Part shown: positions 7,522 through 15,324 of the stretch, in pieces
Layout: every line of letters begins with the position of its first letter
Numbering within the stretch: position 1 is the stretch's first letter
Assembly (NCBI GenBank): GCA_040268355.1
Contig: JAWRIT010000081.1
Location: 1-25,728 of the forward strand
Source of the DNA: UBA1367 sp040268355
Lineage (GTDB): Bacteria > Actinomycetota > Coriobacteriia > Coriobacteriales > Atopobiaceae
Length of the DNA stretch: 25,728 nucleotides
Reading direction: 5' to 3'
Made by a program: the position numbers and the translations under genes
Notes under the pieces: model-generated
Told to the model about the DNA's origin: nothing
Database searches by the model: none
Seen by the model: only the letters and a program-made list of their open reading frames with translations

Positions 7522-7959
7522 ATGGCATTCAAGGAGTGGGCCGACGAGCATCAGGCTCTGTGGGAGCTCATCAAGTTCAATGTGCTCTCCAACGTGTCCA
7601 CGGCTTCGCGCTTTGCGGTGACGTGGGTGGGCAACGCGCTGACCGGAGGCGTCGGTGGCATGGTCGTGACCTTTGCCGCCGAGCTCATCGCGCAGGTGGT
7701 GAACTTCTTCGTGCAGATGAAGTGGGTCTTCAAGTCGACTGCTGACTTCTCCCGGAGCGCCCCCAAGTACGCCGTGCTCGCGGTCATCATCATCGTGTGC
7801 AACTCGTTCGTGGTGCCGCGCTTCGCCAGCTTCCTGATGGGAGTGGGCGTCAGCGCAGGCCTGGTGGGCAACATCATCCAGCCCGTCGTGGGAACGCTCC
7901 TCGCGGTGGTGATCAGCTTCCCGCTGCTCAAGTTCTGGATCGCACCGGACGACCGGTAG
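7522..7959 (+). CDS. GtrA-like four-helix membrane protein
   Basis: This is a 145-residue protein with four predicted membrane helices (about residues 12-35, 40-62, 75-100 and 108-135) and short loops. The segment FFVQMKWVFKS matches the F..R/KWVF signature that ends helix 2 in the GtrA family. Those proteins help move or present undecaprenyl-phosphate-linked sugars for surface polysaccharide or teichoic acid glycosylation. It has the typical family length. ATG 7522 is preferred over GTG 7498 because GAGGGAGGA ends 7 nt upstream of it. It follows the membrane-anchored GH3 gene on the same strand, so the two probably share a transcript and act in surface glycan metabolism. That functional link is inference. 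Confidence 0.75.
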   Translation: MAFKEWADEHQALWELIKFNVLSNVSTASRFAVTWVGNALTGGVGGMVVTFAAELIAQVVNFFVQMKWVFKSTADFSRSAPKYAVLAVIIIVCNSFVVPRFASFLMGVGVSAGLVGNIIQPVVGTLLAVVISFPLLKFWIAPDDR

Positions 7960-7968
7960 GGACAGGGA

Positions 7969-7990
7969 CTGCCGTCGGGCGAGGCGGCAG
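7969..7990. terminator. Hairpin after the GtrA-like gene
   Basis: CTGCCG (7969-7974) and CGGCAG (7985-7990) form a 6-bp stem with a 10-nt loop, 9 nt after the stop codon. No T-tract follows, so the terminator role is only positional. Confidence 0.3.
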
Positions 7991-8006
7991 CTGGAGGCTC
8001 GCGGGA

Positions 8007-8136
8007 CCATCGAGTGCGAAGGTCGATGGTCCTGGTGCAGGGAGTCTAATTTGCGAGGATGCTCATAACCCCAGGTACATGCGCTGTTAAGTGCACCAGT
8101 CAATCGTGCGCAGTGTATCGGATGTTCGCACTCGAT
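8007..8136. repeat. Inverted-repeat intergenic element, copy 2 (TTCGCACTCGAT family)
   Basis: ATCGAGTGCGAA (8009-8020) and its complement TTCGCACTCGAT (8125-8136) bound a ~128-bp element between the convergent ends of the GtrA-like and response-regulator genes. It holds the same 18-nt left end as copy 1. It also shares the internal blocks CAGGTA, GCTGTT and an upstream (T)AA(A/T)(A/T)T(T/C)GC(A/G)AGG-like stretch. The left motif is the 12-nt loop of GACC (8005-8008)/GGTC (8021-8024). Alternatively GGACCATCG (8004-8012) can pair with CGATGGTCC (8024-8032). No target-site duplication is obvious and no ORF is present. The remainder of the 230-bp gap (7960-8189) holds nothing else I recognise apart from the hairpin at 7969. 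Confidence 0.7.
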
Positions 8137-8189
8137 GCAGTGGGCGTTGCCCGCATGCCGATGGCGTCCGCCGGCAACCTCATGAGGTC

Positions 8190-8846
8190 CTATCGTCCGG
8201 TGCGCCACCAGGCGACCGCGACCTGAACGCGGCTGTCGAGGCCAAGCTTGGAGATGATGCGGGAGACCGTCCGCTTGACCGATGCGGGCTCTATGGACAT
8301 GCGCTCGGCGATCTCTGCGTTGGAGAGGCCCTCGGCAACGAGCGAGGCAAGCTCCAGCTCGCGGGGCGGCAGCTGCGAGAACGCATCGGCTCTCTGGGGA
8401 GACGCGGGCTGCGGGATGGCACGCGCGATGACCTCCCTCGTCACACGTGGCGAGAGGACCGCATCGCCCGCATGGACGGCGTGAATCGCCTCGATGATGG
8501 TGCGGGCTGGCGTGTCCTTGAGCAGAAAGCCCGAGGCACCGACCGCGAGGGCCCCAAACGCGTAGTCGTCCTGGTCATATGTCGTCAGGATGAGGACGCT
8601 GACCTGCGGCCATAGGCGATGGATGCGGCGCGTTGCGTCGATGCCGTCCATGAGGGGCATGCGTACGTCCACGAGCGCCACGTCGGGGAGCACGCTGCCG
8701 TCTGCCTCAAGGGTCCGCAGCGCTTCGATCGCCTCCGCGCCGTTCGCACACCGTACGACGAGGCGAATCTCCGGGTCATGCGACAGCATGAGGGCAAGGC
8801 CGTCGCGAATGTCTCGCTGGTCGTCCACGACCATCACGCGAATCAT
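8190..8846 (-). CDS. NarL/LuxR-type two-component response regulator
   Basis: This is a 218-residue protein. Residues 1-120 are the receiver domain, with the acidic pair VVDDQ (Asp8/Asp9), phospho-acceptor Asp60 in LVDVRMPLMDG, Thr88/Thr89 and the conserved Lys110 in LLKD. Residues ~150-215 are a LuxR-type HTH (LPPRELELASLVAEGLSNAEIAERM, then SVKRTVSRIISKLG). Phosphorylated by the neighbouring kinase, it should bind DNA as a dimer. Its ATG overlaps the kinase stop codon by 4 nt (ATGA), so the two are translationally coupled. It is the last gene of the five-gene minus-strand unit with an ABC exporter, which is its most likely target. Confidence 0.95.
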   Translation of the reverse strand: MIRVMVVDDQRDIRDGLALMLSHDPEIRLVVRCANGAEAIEALRTLEADGSVLPDVALVDVRMPLMDGIDATRRIHRLWPQVSVLILTTYDQDDYAFGALAVGASGFLLKDTPARTIIEAIHAVHAGDAVLSPRVTREVIARAIPQPASPQRADAFSQLPPRELELASLVAEGLSNAEIAERMSIEPASVKRTVSRIISKLGLDSRVQVAVAWWRTGR

Positions 8847-9820
8847 TGCGCCGCCCCTCGGCTCGATGGCGGGAGGGTCGCCTCAAGGGACCACCCTCCC
8901 TCGTCGGGTCCCCAGCCGATCGTTCCGCTGACAGCGTCGACCCGTGCGGCCAGTCGACGCAACCCCGTGCCATCGTCGCCCGTGGCGGCGGATGCAGCCA
9001 CCCCGTCGTCACGCACGGCGATGCGACACGAGCCGTCTGAAAGGTGCTCCACAGAGACGGCAATGCAGCTCGCACGCTCGGCATGGCGCAGGGCGTTGGT
9101 GACGCCTTCCCGCACGACGCAATACGCAAGGTCGGCCTGCTGCTGGTCGTCGGGGCGCCGGCCCATCTCTGAGTAGGGGGTTGCCATGGCAGCCATGCGC
9201 GCCTCGCCGAGCAGGGAGGGAATCTGTGCCCACGAGCGCTCTTCCGACGAGAGGGGCCTGCGGCCCTCGTCGTGCATCTCGGCATTCTCGAGGTCGGCGA
9301 CGGCTCGCCTTGTGTCTGCGAGCCCGGCCCGTGCGAGCTCGTTCACCCGCTCGAGTACGCGCGTGAGGTCGGCGTCAGCTTGCCGTGCCACCTCGACGCC
9401 TTCCGTGAGCGCGATGATGGCCGTGAGGTCGTGGCCCACGCTGTCGTGGAGCTCACCGGCGATCCGCGCCCGTGCCTCCGCCTCGCGCTGGTGCCTGCTC
9501 GCCTCCTCGGAGCGCTCCTGTGCCGACAGGGCGGCGCGCTTCGATCGGGCCGCGTCGCGGGCAAACCACAGGGCCATCCCCATGAGCACGAGAAACGCCG
9601 CTATGCCCAAGATGGCGAACAGGGCGTTGATGGAGGCGGATCCTTGCTGGTCGGGGGCGCTCAGGACGAACAGAGAGAACCCTTCGACGAGGGCAAGGAC
9701 CAGAATCAGGGCGGACTTGCGGGCCGCGCTGCGCGGTGACGCAGCGCTGCGGGTCCGATCAGAAGCGGGACCGAGTGCCGGTTCGGTTGCAGCAGGCGCG
9801 GACGCCTTATCGGCTCTCAT
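8843..9820 (-). CDS. NarL-family sensor histidine kinase
   Basis: This is a 325-residue protein. Two membrane helices lie near residues 36-55 and 65-87, with only ~10 residues between them and essentially no extracellular sensor domain. A coiled-coil linker (88-118) leads to the HisKA_3 dimerisation domain, where ARIAGELHDSVGHDL carries the phosphorylated His125. The C-terminal HATPase has REGVTNALRHA (N box), RDDG and DGTGLRRLAARVDAVSGTI (G boxes). Kinases with tiny sensor domains commonly read envelope stress through a partner ABC transporter (intramembrane-sensing class); that fits the context but is inference. ATG 9820 has GGAGGAGG 5 nt upstream. It lies 80 nt after the permease gene; that gap holds a direct repeat GGTTGC (9845-9850 and 9856-9861, 11-bp period). 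Confidence 0.94.
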   Translation of the reverse strand: MRADKASAPAATEPALGPASDRTRSAASPRSAARKSALILVLALVEGFSLFVLSAPDQQGSASINALFAILGIAAFLVLMGMALWFARDAARSKRAALSAQERSEEASRHQREAEARARIAGELHDSVGHDLTAIIALTEGVEVARQADADLTRVLERVNELARAGLADTRRAVADLENAEMHDEGRRPLSSEERSWAQIPSLLGEARMAAMATPYSEMGRRPDDQQQADLAYCVVREGVTNALRHAERASCIAVSVEHLSDGSCRIAVRDDGVAASAATGDDGTGLRRLAARVDAVSGTIGWGPDEGGWSLEATLPPSSRGAAQ

Positions 9821-9900
9821 CGTAGCCTCCTCCCGGTGAACGTTGGTTGCTCCCTGGTTGCATGATATCGTGCGCGACCGACCCCTTCGCCCACCCCCGC

Positions 9901-10674
9901 TCATCTGCTCGATCGCCGAGCGAAGAGCGCGGCAGCAGCACAGCCAGCGACGGCAACCCAGGTGGCTACCACCATGGCCGCCTGTGGCCTCGTCAGGGCC
10001 GCATCGGGATAGGAAGAGGTTATCGAGAGCGGGTCGTAGAGGAGTACGCCGGCCGTGATGGGCAACAGGCGTGCGAGCGGGGTGAGCGACAGGACGACGT
10101 AGGTCGAGAGCGACAGGCACACCATCGTGAACAGGGAAACCACGATGCTGCGGAAGACGTGCGTGAGAAAGAAGGTGATCAGCGCACTTGCGACCCAGAA
10201 CAGGATCGCGCCTGCCCAGTCGCAGAGCAGCTCGGGAGGGAGACCCGCGCCGATGACCGAATGGGATCCCATCCGCGCCTGTGCCACGAGGGAGATGCTC
10301 GCCACTGACACGGTGGCCACAGCGAGGCAGAAGAGCGAGAGGGCGGCGGTCTGTGCTGCAAGGAGCGACGCCCTGCCCGGCATGGCGAGCAGGCTTGTCC
10401 GCAAGCCATGGTCCTGGTACTCGCCGGATGCCGGCATTGCTCCCACGGCAACCATGCCCAGCTGGCAGGCGGAGATCATGTCGAACCCCATGTTCTCGTA
10501 CGTGGCCCCTGGGGCGAGCCCGGGATCCCCTGAGAGCATCATCTGCAGGACCGTAGGGGTCTGGAGCCAGGTGAGCAGAAGGCCGACGGCGAGCACGCCT
10601 GCGGCGGTGAGATGGATCGCGGGGTGCGTGAGGAGCTTTAGGCACTCCGCGCGAAAGCACCGTACCAGCCTCAC
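9901..10674 (-). CDS. ABC-2-type permease subunit (LanE/G- or BcrB-like)
   Basis: This is a 257-residue integral membrane protein with about six helices: residues ~20-38, a segment near 60-82, 108-130, 148-172, 176-200 and 232-250. It begins with the typical cytoplasmic start MRLVRCFRAECLKLL found in bacitracin/lantibiotic-immunity permeases (a short amphipathic helix with AE.LK). With the second permease it would form the membrane channel of an exporter powered by the adjacent ATPase. The start codon is GTG, overlapping the ATPase stop by 4 nt (GTGA), which signals translational coupling. Substrate is unknown: an antimicrobial peptide, or an undecaprenyl-pyrophosphate-binding compound, is the usual type. 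Confidence 0.85.
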   Translation of the reverse strand: MRLVRCFRAECLKLLTHPAIHLTAAGVLAVGLLLTWLQTPTVLQMMLSGDPGLAPGATYENMGFDMISACQLGMVAVGAMPASGEYQDHGLRTSLLAMPGRASLLAAQTAALSLFCLAVATVSVASISLVAQARMGSHSVIGAGLPPELLCDWAGAILFWVASALITFFLTHVFRSIVVSLFTMVCLSLSTYVVLSLTPLARLLPITAGVLLYDPLSITSSYPDAALTRPQAAMVVATWVAVAGCAAAALFARRSSR

Positions 10675-11402
10675 TGCTCGTCCACCCCCTGCGCCGCATA
10701 CTGCTCGCGGCCTCGTGTCCAGGAGAAGTACGCCTCCTCAAGACTGGCGCCCTCGCCGACCAGCTCGCTCAGCACCCCCCGCTGGACGATCTTCCCTCCT
10801 GCCATGACGACAAGGTCATCGGCGATCTCCTGGACCTCATGCAGGAGGTGGCTTGTCACGATGACCGTGCGCCCCTCCCCGGCGAGCCGCCGCACCATGT
10901 GGCGCGTCCAGACGACCCCCTCGGCATCGAGGCCGTTCGTCGGCTCGTCGAGAACGATCGTCGACGGGTCTCCGAGCAGGGCGGCCGCCATGCCGAGCCG
11001 CTGCTCCATGCCAAGGGAGAAGTCCGAGACGCGCTTGTTGGCGGCTGATGCGAGCCCGACCGTCGTGATGACCTCGTCGATGCGCGAGCGGGCTATCCCG
11101 TTGCTCGCGGCCATCCAGGCAAGATGCGTGCGCGGGGTGCGAAAGCCTGCGGCGCCCGATCCGTCGAGGAGCGCTCCGATCTCACGGAGCGGCTTAGGCA
11201 GCTCGCGATAGCGCCTGCCATCGACGAGTGCGCTGCCGGCATCCGCATCCTCCAGACCAAGGAGTATGCGCAGGGTCGTGGTCTTTCCCGCGCCGTTCGG
11301 GCCGAGCAGGGCCGTGACGCGGCCCGGCAGGGCAGAGAACGTAACGCTGTCCAAGACCTTGGTCGGCCCGTATGACTTTTCCAGTGCCTGTATCTCGATC
11401 AT
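10671..11402 (-). CDS. ABC transporter ATP-binding protein (LanF/BcrA-like)
   Basis: This 243-residue nucleotide-binding subunit has Walker A GPNGAGKT (34-41), the signature SLGMEQR (129-135) and Walker B IVLDEP (149-154) followed by TNGLD. The SLGM form of the signature and the IGALLDG stretch after the Walker A region are typical of the bacitracin/lantibiotic-immunity exporter ATPases rather than importers. It energises the two flanking permeases. An AGGA lies ~9 nt before ATG 11402. The order permease-ATPase-permease-kinase-regulator resembles LanFEG immunity units, although no lantibiotic precursor or modification gene is in the window. Confidence 0.95.
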   Translation of the reverse strand: MIEIQALEKSYGPTKVLDSVTFSALPGRVTALLGPNGAGKTTTLRILLGLEDADAGSALVDGRRYRELPKPLREIGALLDGSGAAGFRTPRTHLAWMAASNGIARSRIDEVITTVGLASAANKRVSDFSLGMEQRLGMAAALLGDPSTIVLDEPTNGLDAEGVVWTRHMVRRLAGEGRTVIVTSHLLHEVQEIADDLVVMAGGKIVQRGVLSELVGEGASLEEAYFSWTRGREQYAAQGVDEQ

Positions 11403-11481
11403 CTGATCTCATCCTTTCCTGATGAAGCTTCAGCATGTCGCGGCGGTTTCGCGCCGCGCTCCACGGGCTCTACCGCGCTGC

Positions 11482-12258
11482 TCACGGATTCCACCGTGCG
11501 ATTGACCGCCATGCCCCGACTGAGGAGCCGACCACCCATACGGCCAAGCCGGCGATCGCCCCACGGGCATCCATGCCGACCGCAGGCGGCGCGAGCTGGT
11601 AGAGGCAGAGTGCCAGCTGGTCGGGAAGCCATGCCGCTGCCGGCGTGATGCCCCTGAGCACGGACGACAGCATGAGCATCATCGCCAGGGAGAGCACCAG
11701 GATCGGCATGGAGCGGCGCACGAGCGTCGCAAGGCTCGTCACGAGCACCGCAAGGACCGTCCACCAGAGCACGAGGGCCCTGACCCGCACGAGCGGCTCC
11801 GTAGGTGCGGCGACGTTGCCCATCACAAGTGCGAGCACCACGGTGCGCGTTGCGAACGCGGCGCCGATGGAAGGCAGGGCGGTGCCTGCGGCCCATATGG
11901 CCGACGTCGCGACCTTCGACGCGAGCAAGATGCCGCGACGTGGAACCGCCAACAACGATGGGGCCAGGCCCTTCGCCTCGTCCATGTAGAGCACGAGCGC
12001 ACCCACAAGGGCGAAGCCCGCCTGCTCGATGGGGAGCGCGAACTGGTAGGCCGAAGACGGCGTGAGGCCCGCCGCCGCATCGGGCCTCGACCACGTCATG
12101 TAGGTGAGGTACGCGCTGGAGATGGTCGAGAATGCCACGATGGCCAGGGAAGTGCCCACCATCAGGGGGCAGGATCCCGCCTTGAGAAGCTCCGACCTGA
12201 GCGGCCCAAGAAAGCCGCTTCGCCTCGTGCCTCTGGTCTCCATGTGCGTAGCCTGCAT
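11482..12258 (-). CDS. ABC-2-type permease subunit, first gene of the exporter operon
   Basis: This is a 258-residue integral membrane protein. After a basic cytoplasmic start (FLGPLRSELLKAG) there are about six membrane helices (residues near 25-45, 65-85, 105-130, 145-165, 172-195 and 218-240). This is the same architecture as the second permease, though the two share little sequence. A GGAGGAA 4 nt upstream selects ATG 12258; an upstream in-frame extension to 12447 reads through a palindrome and lacks protein-like content. It ends 79 nt before the ATPase start. It should pair with the other permease in a heteromeric exporter. Confidence 0.85.
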   Translation of the reverse strand: MQATHMETRGTRRSGFLGPLRSELLKAGSCPLMVGTSLAIVAFSTISSAYLTYMTWSRPDAAAGLTPSSAYQFALPIEQAGFALVGALVLYMDEAKGLAPSLLAVPRRGILLASKVATSAIWAAGTALPSIGAAFATRTVVLALVMGNVAAPTEPLVRVRALVLWWTVLAVLVTSLATLVRRSMPILVLSLAMMLMLSSVLRGITPAAAWLPDQLALCLYQLAPPAVGMDARGAIAGLAVWVVGSSVGAWRSIARWNP

Positions 12259-12348
12259 GCTTCCTCCCGGTGCGCCCGTCGGATGGTCGTCCCTCAAACG
12301 CCCCAAGCAAAGCACTGATTTCCCCCACGAGGCGCAACTCCGGCCCGT

Positions 12349-12368
12349 TTGCCACCCACGGGTGGCAA
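12349..12368. promoter_or_regulatory. 20-bp dyad upstream of the ABC/two-component operon (candidate response-regulator site)
   Basis: TTGCCACCC (12349-12357) and GGGTGGCAA (12360-12368) are perfect complements around a 2-bp centre. It lies about 90 bp upstream of the first permease gene, in the 248-bp gap 12259-12506 that otherwise holds no gene. Size and symmetry fit a dimeric HTH regulator, most simply the NarL-type regulator at the end of this operon. Promoter hexamers nearby are not clear. Confidence 0.5.
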
Positions 12369-12506
12369 TCGCAGGCACATGCGGCGTTCGCAGCAGCCGC
12401 TCGATTTGCATGCTGAAACCGAGGAGCCTCAGTCGGGGGCCTAGCATCGCGCAAGGCCAGCATCCGTGTGTCGGCTCCCGAAATCATGGAATAGCGTGCC
12501 GCTGGC

Positions 12507-13922
12507 CTAACCTAAACGGCGTGCGCGGCGTCCCTCGACCTTGATCGTCTCGTCACAGGCGAGTCTGCAGAGCAGTCGGTCATGGGTGATTACCAGCACC
12601 GTCTTGCCTTGCCTCGCGAGCCCCCGGACCCATGAGGAGACCGCGTCGAGCCCATCGGCGTCGAGTCCGCTCGTCGGCTCGTCCAGCAGGACCACCTCGC
12701 TGTCTGCGCAGTATGCCGCCGCAAGCGTCACACGCTGCTTCTCGCCACCTGAGAGCGACGCGGGATGGCGCCCTGCCAGCCCCTCGATGCCAAAGGCTGC
12801 GAGCGCCTCGGTCACGAGGTCACCCGATGGATCGAGGGTCCTCCCCATGACCAGCTCGTGGGCCACGCTGTCCGAGTACAGCTGGTAGTCGGGATCCTGC
12901 ATGACCATGTAGCAGAGGGCCCTCCGACTCGCCGCGCTCATGGTGGCCCCATTGATCTCCACCGAACCGCGCACCTGCCTGCGGAGGCCGCATATGACCT
13001 TGGCGAGGGTCGTCTTGCCCACCCCGTTGCTGCCGACGATTCCGCACGCCGCCGCTCGTGGGATCGAGAGGGTGGCATCGAGCACGCAGGGAGCAGACCC
13101 TTCATAGGCGACGCTCAGCGAACGGAGGGAGAGTCCCGGCTTGCGGGCGGCGGGCGATGGTGTGGAAGGGAAGGTGGAGGCCATGTCGGGATGGCGCAGG
13201 CCCATAGCACGAAGGGTGTCGCAGGGCAATGCGGCAAACACTCCGCTTGTCCATTCGTGGGCCACGTGTCCCCCAGAGAGGCACAGGTATCGGTCAGCGA
13301 CCGGGAGGTACTCGTGGAGGCGGTGGTCGCATACCAGTATCGAGACCCCCTGCTCCTTGAGCCTTGCGAGCGAGGAGACGAGCGCTTCTATACCCTCCTG
13401 ATCGAGGTTTGACGTGGGCTCGTCAAGCACCAGTGCCTTGGGCTCGAGGAATGCGGCCGCAGCGATCGCCACCCGTTGCTTCTGTCCGCTCGAAAGCTCG
13501 TCCACGCGCCGGTCCAGCAGGTCGGCCACGCCGAAGAACTCCGCCGAGACGTCCAGCCGCCGTCGTGCCCAAGCCTCGTCACAACCCGCATTTTCCGCTG
13601 CGAAGACGATCTCGTCGCGGACCAGGGACATGAAGAACTGGCTCCGCGGGTCTTGGAATACCGCGCCGAGCAGGTGCGCCTTCTCACTCGGACTCATGGC
13701 ATACGGGTCTTGGCCGCCTACAGACACGGCGCCCTCCCGCCTTCCCGGAAAGAACCCTGGCGCGAGGCCTTCGACCACGCGCATCACGGTGCTCTTTCCC
13801 GATCCCGACCTACCGCAGAGGACGGTGCAGCTGCCATCGGGCACCTGAAGGGACACGTTGTCTATCGCAGGTCGTCCGTCGCCTGAGCCATAGGAGAAGC
13901 TCACGTTCTGTAGCTCTATCAT
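12507..13922 (-). CDS. ECF-type ABC transporter, two ATP-binding domains in one protein
   Basis: This is a 471-residue fused double ATPase. NBD1 has Walker A GRSGSGKST (37-45), Q-loop Gln90, signature LSSGQKQR (143-150), Walker B ALVLDEP and the H-loop His200. NBD2 has Walker A GSNGVGKTT (297-305), Gln342, signature LSGGEKQR and Walker B VVLLDEP (410-416). The sequence SGQKQR/SGGEKQR with QDP Q-loops is typical of the EcfA/CbiO energising units of vitamin or metal importers. It powers the T and S subunits encoded just upstream; the gap to the T gene is 15 nt. The GGAGG is 11 nt before ATG 13922, slightly long. Both NBDs appear intact. Confidence 0.94.
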   Translation of the reverse strand: MIELQNVSFSYGSGDGRPAIDNVSLQVPDGSCTVLCGRSGSGKSTVMRVVEGLAPGFFPGRREGAVSVGGQDPYAMSPSEKAHLLGAVFQDPRSQFFMSLVRDEIVFAAENAGCDEAWARRRLDVSAEFFGVADLLDRRVDELSSGQKQRVAIAAAAFLEPKALVLDEPTSNLDQEGIEALVSSLARLKEQGVSILVCDHRLHEYLPVADRYLCLSGGHVAHEWTSGVFAALPCDTLRAMGLRHPDMASTFPSTPSPAARKPGLSLRSLSVAYEGSAPCVLDATLSIPRAAACGIVGSNGVGKTTLAKVICGLRRQVRGSVEINGATMSAASRRALCYMVMQDPDYQLYSDSVAHELVMGRTLDPSGDLVTEALAAFGIEGLAGRHPASLSGGEKQRVTLAAAYCADSEVVLLDEPTSGLDADGLDAVSSWVRGLARQGKTVLVITHDRLLCRLACDETIKVEGRRARRLG

Positions 13923-13937
13923 CGCTGCGTCCGCCTC

Positions 13938-14639
13938 CTAGGCTCCGGCCGGGAGCAGGAGGGGAGCAACTCCCAGGACGAGCATCGCGAGGAGAAGCGT
14001 AGCATCCCACCAGGAGAACCCTATGCCATGCAGGCACGACCGTCGCCCCTGGCTCGCGAGCCCCCTCATTTCCGACGAGGCACCGAGGTCGGACGAGAGA
14101 TGCAGGCAGCGCATGATGAGGGGCACGAAGAAGCACTGGTATGCGGTTGCCGGGTGAAGCAACAGGTCGCGCCGCCGCGGCAGGACGCCCCTTGCAAGTT
14201 GGCCCTCCCTGACTCTTTCCATCTCGGTCGCCATGACGGGGAAGAACCTGATCAGCAAGCACACTGCCGCAAGCCCCGACCGAGGGATGCCGACCCTCTG
14301 CAGCGCGGCCATTATTCTGCTGGGGTTGCTCGCCACAAGCGCCGCCGCCGGCATCATCAGGGGAATGGCCCGCGCGAAGGTGCTGAGGATGACATACAGC
14401 AGGGGCATGACGAACGCGGACGCCCCGGCCAGGAGCGCGAGGGCCCCATAGCTGGCGACGAAGCCGCAGGCGCGCCAAACCATGCCATGGGCAGCCAGGT
14501 ATGCCGCGCACAAGGCTGTGAGATAGGGTATCAGCGCGGGCGAATAGACCACCCAGAGCACGGTTGCCACCAGGAGGATGACGAGGTGCGTGCGGGGATC
14601 CGCCCTGTCCGCCCCACGCATCGCCACCGGCTCCGTCAT
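13938..14639 (-). CDS. ECF transporter transmembrane (T) component, CbiQ/EcfT family
   Basis: This is a 233-residue protein with about five to six membrane helices. The cytoplasmic coupling region carries the Ala-Arg-Gly motif in EGQLARGVLPRR. A second, degenerate form follows as SEMRGLAS. These two short helices contact the ATPases in ECF complexes. It links the fused ATPase to the substrate-binding S protein. Its ATG overlaps the S-component stop by 4 nt (ATGA), a tight dedicated operon, so this is probably a group I system with its own S subunit. Confidence 0.9.
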   Translation of the reverse strand: MTEPVAMRGADRADPRTHLVILLVATVLWVVYSPALIPYLTALCAAYLAAHGMVWRACGFVASYGALALLAGASAFVMPLLYVILSTFARAIPLMMPAAALVASNPSRIMAALQRVGIPRSGLAAVCLLIRFFPVMATEMERVREGQLARGVLPRRRDLLLHPATAYQCFFVPLIMRCLHLSSDLGASSEMRGLASQGRRSCLHGIGFSWWDATLLLAMLVLGVAPLLLPAGA

Positions 14640-15265
14640 GCCAGCGTTGCCTTCTTGACATGCCTTCGGTAGAGCGCATTGCCCGCCACGAATCCCACGG
14701 CCGCCAACACGACGGTAATGAGCGTTATGAGGGCGAGCATGCTGGGCGAACCGTAGAAGCCGAGGAGCGTGTCGATCCCCTCCTGGGTATAGGACCCCTG
14801 CAGAGATGCGAGATACTGTTCCTTGAAGAAGAAGAGGGGGATTGCGCTGCCGAGCGCGTAGAGTGCCCAGTAGAGGGCGTAGCCGATTCCGTTTCGTACG
14901 GGCGAGCGATAGCTGCCCTCTCCGACCATGGCCACCTCACAGATGATGCCCACGGCGACCATGACTGCCGTGAACCAGGCAGACCCGAATGCCGCCATCA
15001 TGAGGCCAGCGAGCAGCGCCGTCACGAAGTACACGCCCGGCTTTGCGACCCGGTTTGACATGACGACGAAAAGCGGTGCGCAGAACAGGGCCATGACACC
15101 CACATATGCCAGGTAGTTGAACGCGGGCGTTGCCAGCACCGTGATTGCCATCCTCACGACCATCATGACTACGAGGATGGCGACATTAAAGATGACGAGC
15201 GTGATGACGTCCTTCATCATGAGTCGCTTGGACTCGCCGCTCTCGACGACCTGCCTGTTCTCCAT
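14636..15265 (-). CDS. MptD/Trep_Strep-family ECF substrate-binding (S) component
   Basis: This is a 209-residue hydrophobic protein with six predicted helices and a basic C-terminal tail (YRRHVKKATLA). The opening MMKDVITLVIFNVAI and the helix FGSAWFTAVMVAVGIICEVAM resemble the MptD (TIGR02185-like) S components as I remember them; the substrate of that family is not firmly known. S proteins bind the transported vitamin, metal complex or nucleobase. ATG 15265 has AGGGAG 6 nt upstream; an extension to 15409 would run into the divergent promoter region. First gene of the S-T-AA operon. Confidence 0.82.
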   Translation of the reverse strand: MENRQVVESGESKRLMMKDVITLVIFNVAILVVMMVVRMAITVLATPAFNYLAYVGVMALFCAPLFVVMSNRVAKPGVYFVTALLAGLMMAAFGSAWFTAVMVAVGIICEVAMVGEGSYRSPVRNGIGYALYWALYALGSAIPLFFFKEQYLASLQGSYTQEGIDTLLGFYGSPSMLALITLITVVLAAVGFVAGNALYRRHVKKATLA

Positions 15266-15324
15266 CACGCGCTCCCTTGCATCTGAAACGAAACGGAGCC
15301 ACCCCATACGGTGTCGTACTGGTG

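Noticed and set aside
5308..8208. A 966-codon open frame on the minus strand opposite the GH3 and GtrA-like genes
   Set aside because: It is antisense to clear genes. Its translation is His/Arg/Gly-rich without domains, and GC-rich codon bias opens such frames routinely.
9821..10741. Long N-terminal extension of the histidine kinase frame
   Set aside because: It overlaps the permease gene in another frame. A strong GGAGGAGG places the start at 9820, and the extension has no domain.
12259..12447. N-terminal extension of the first permease
   Set aside because: It crosses a perfect 20-bp dyad, its residues are not membrane-protein-like, and a good ribosome site favours 12258.
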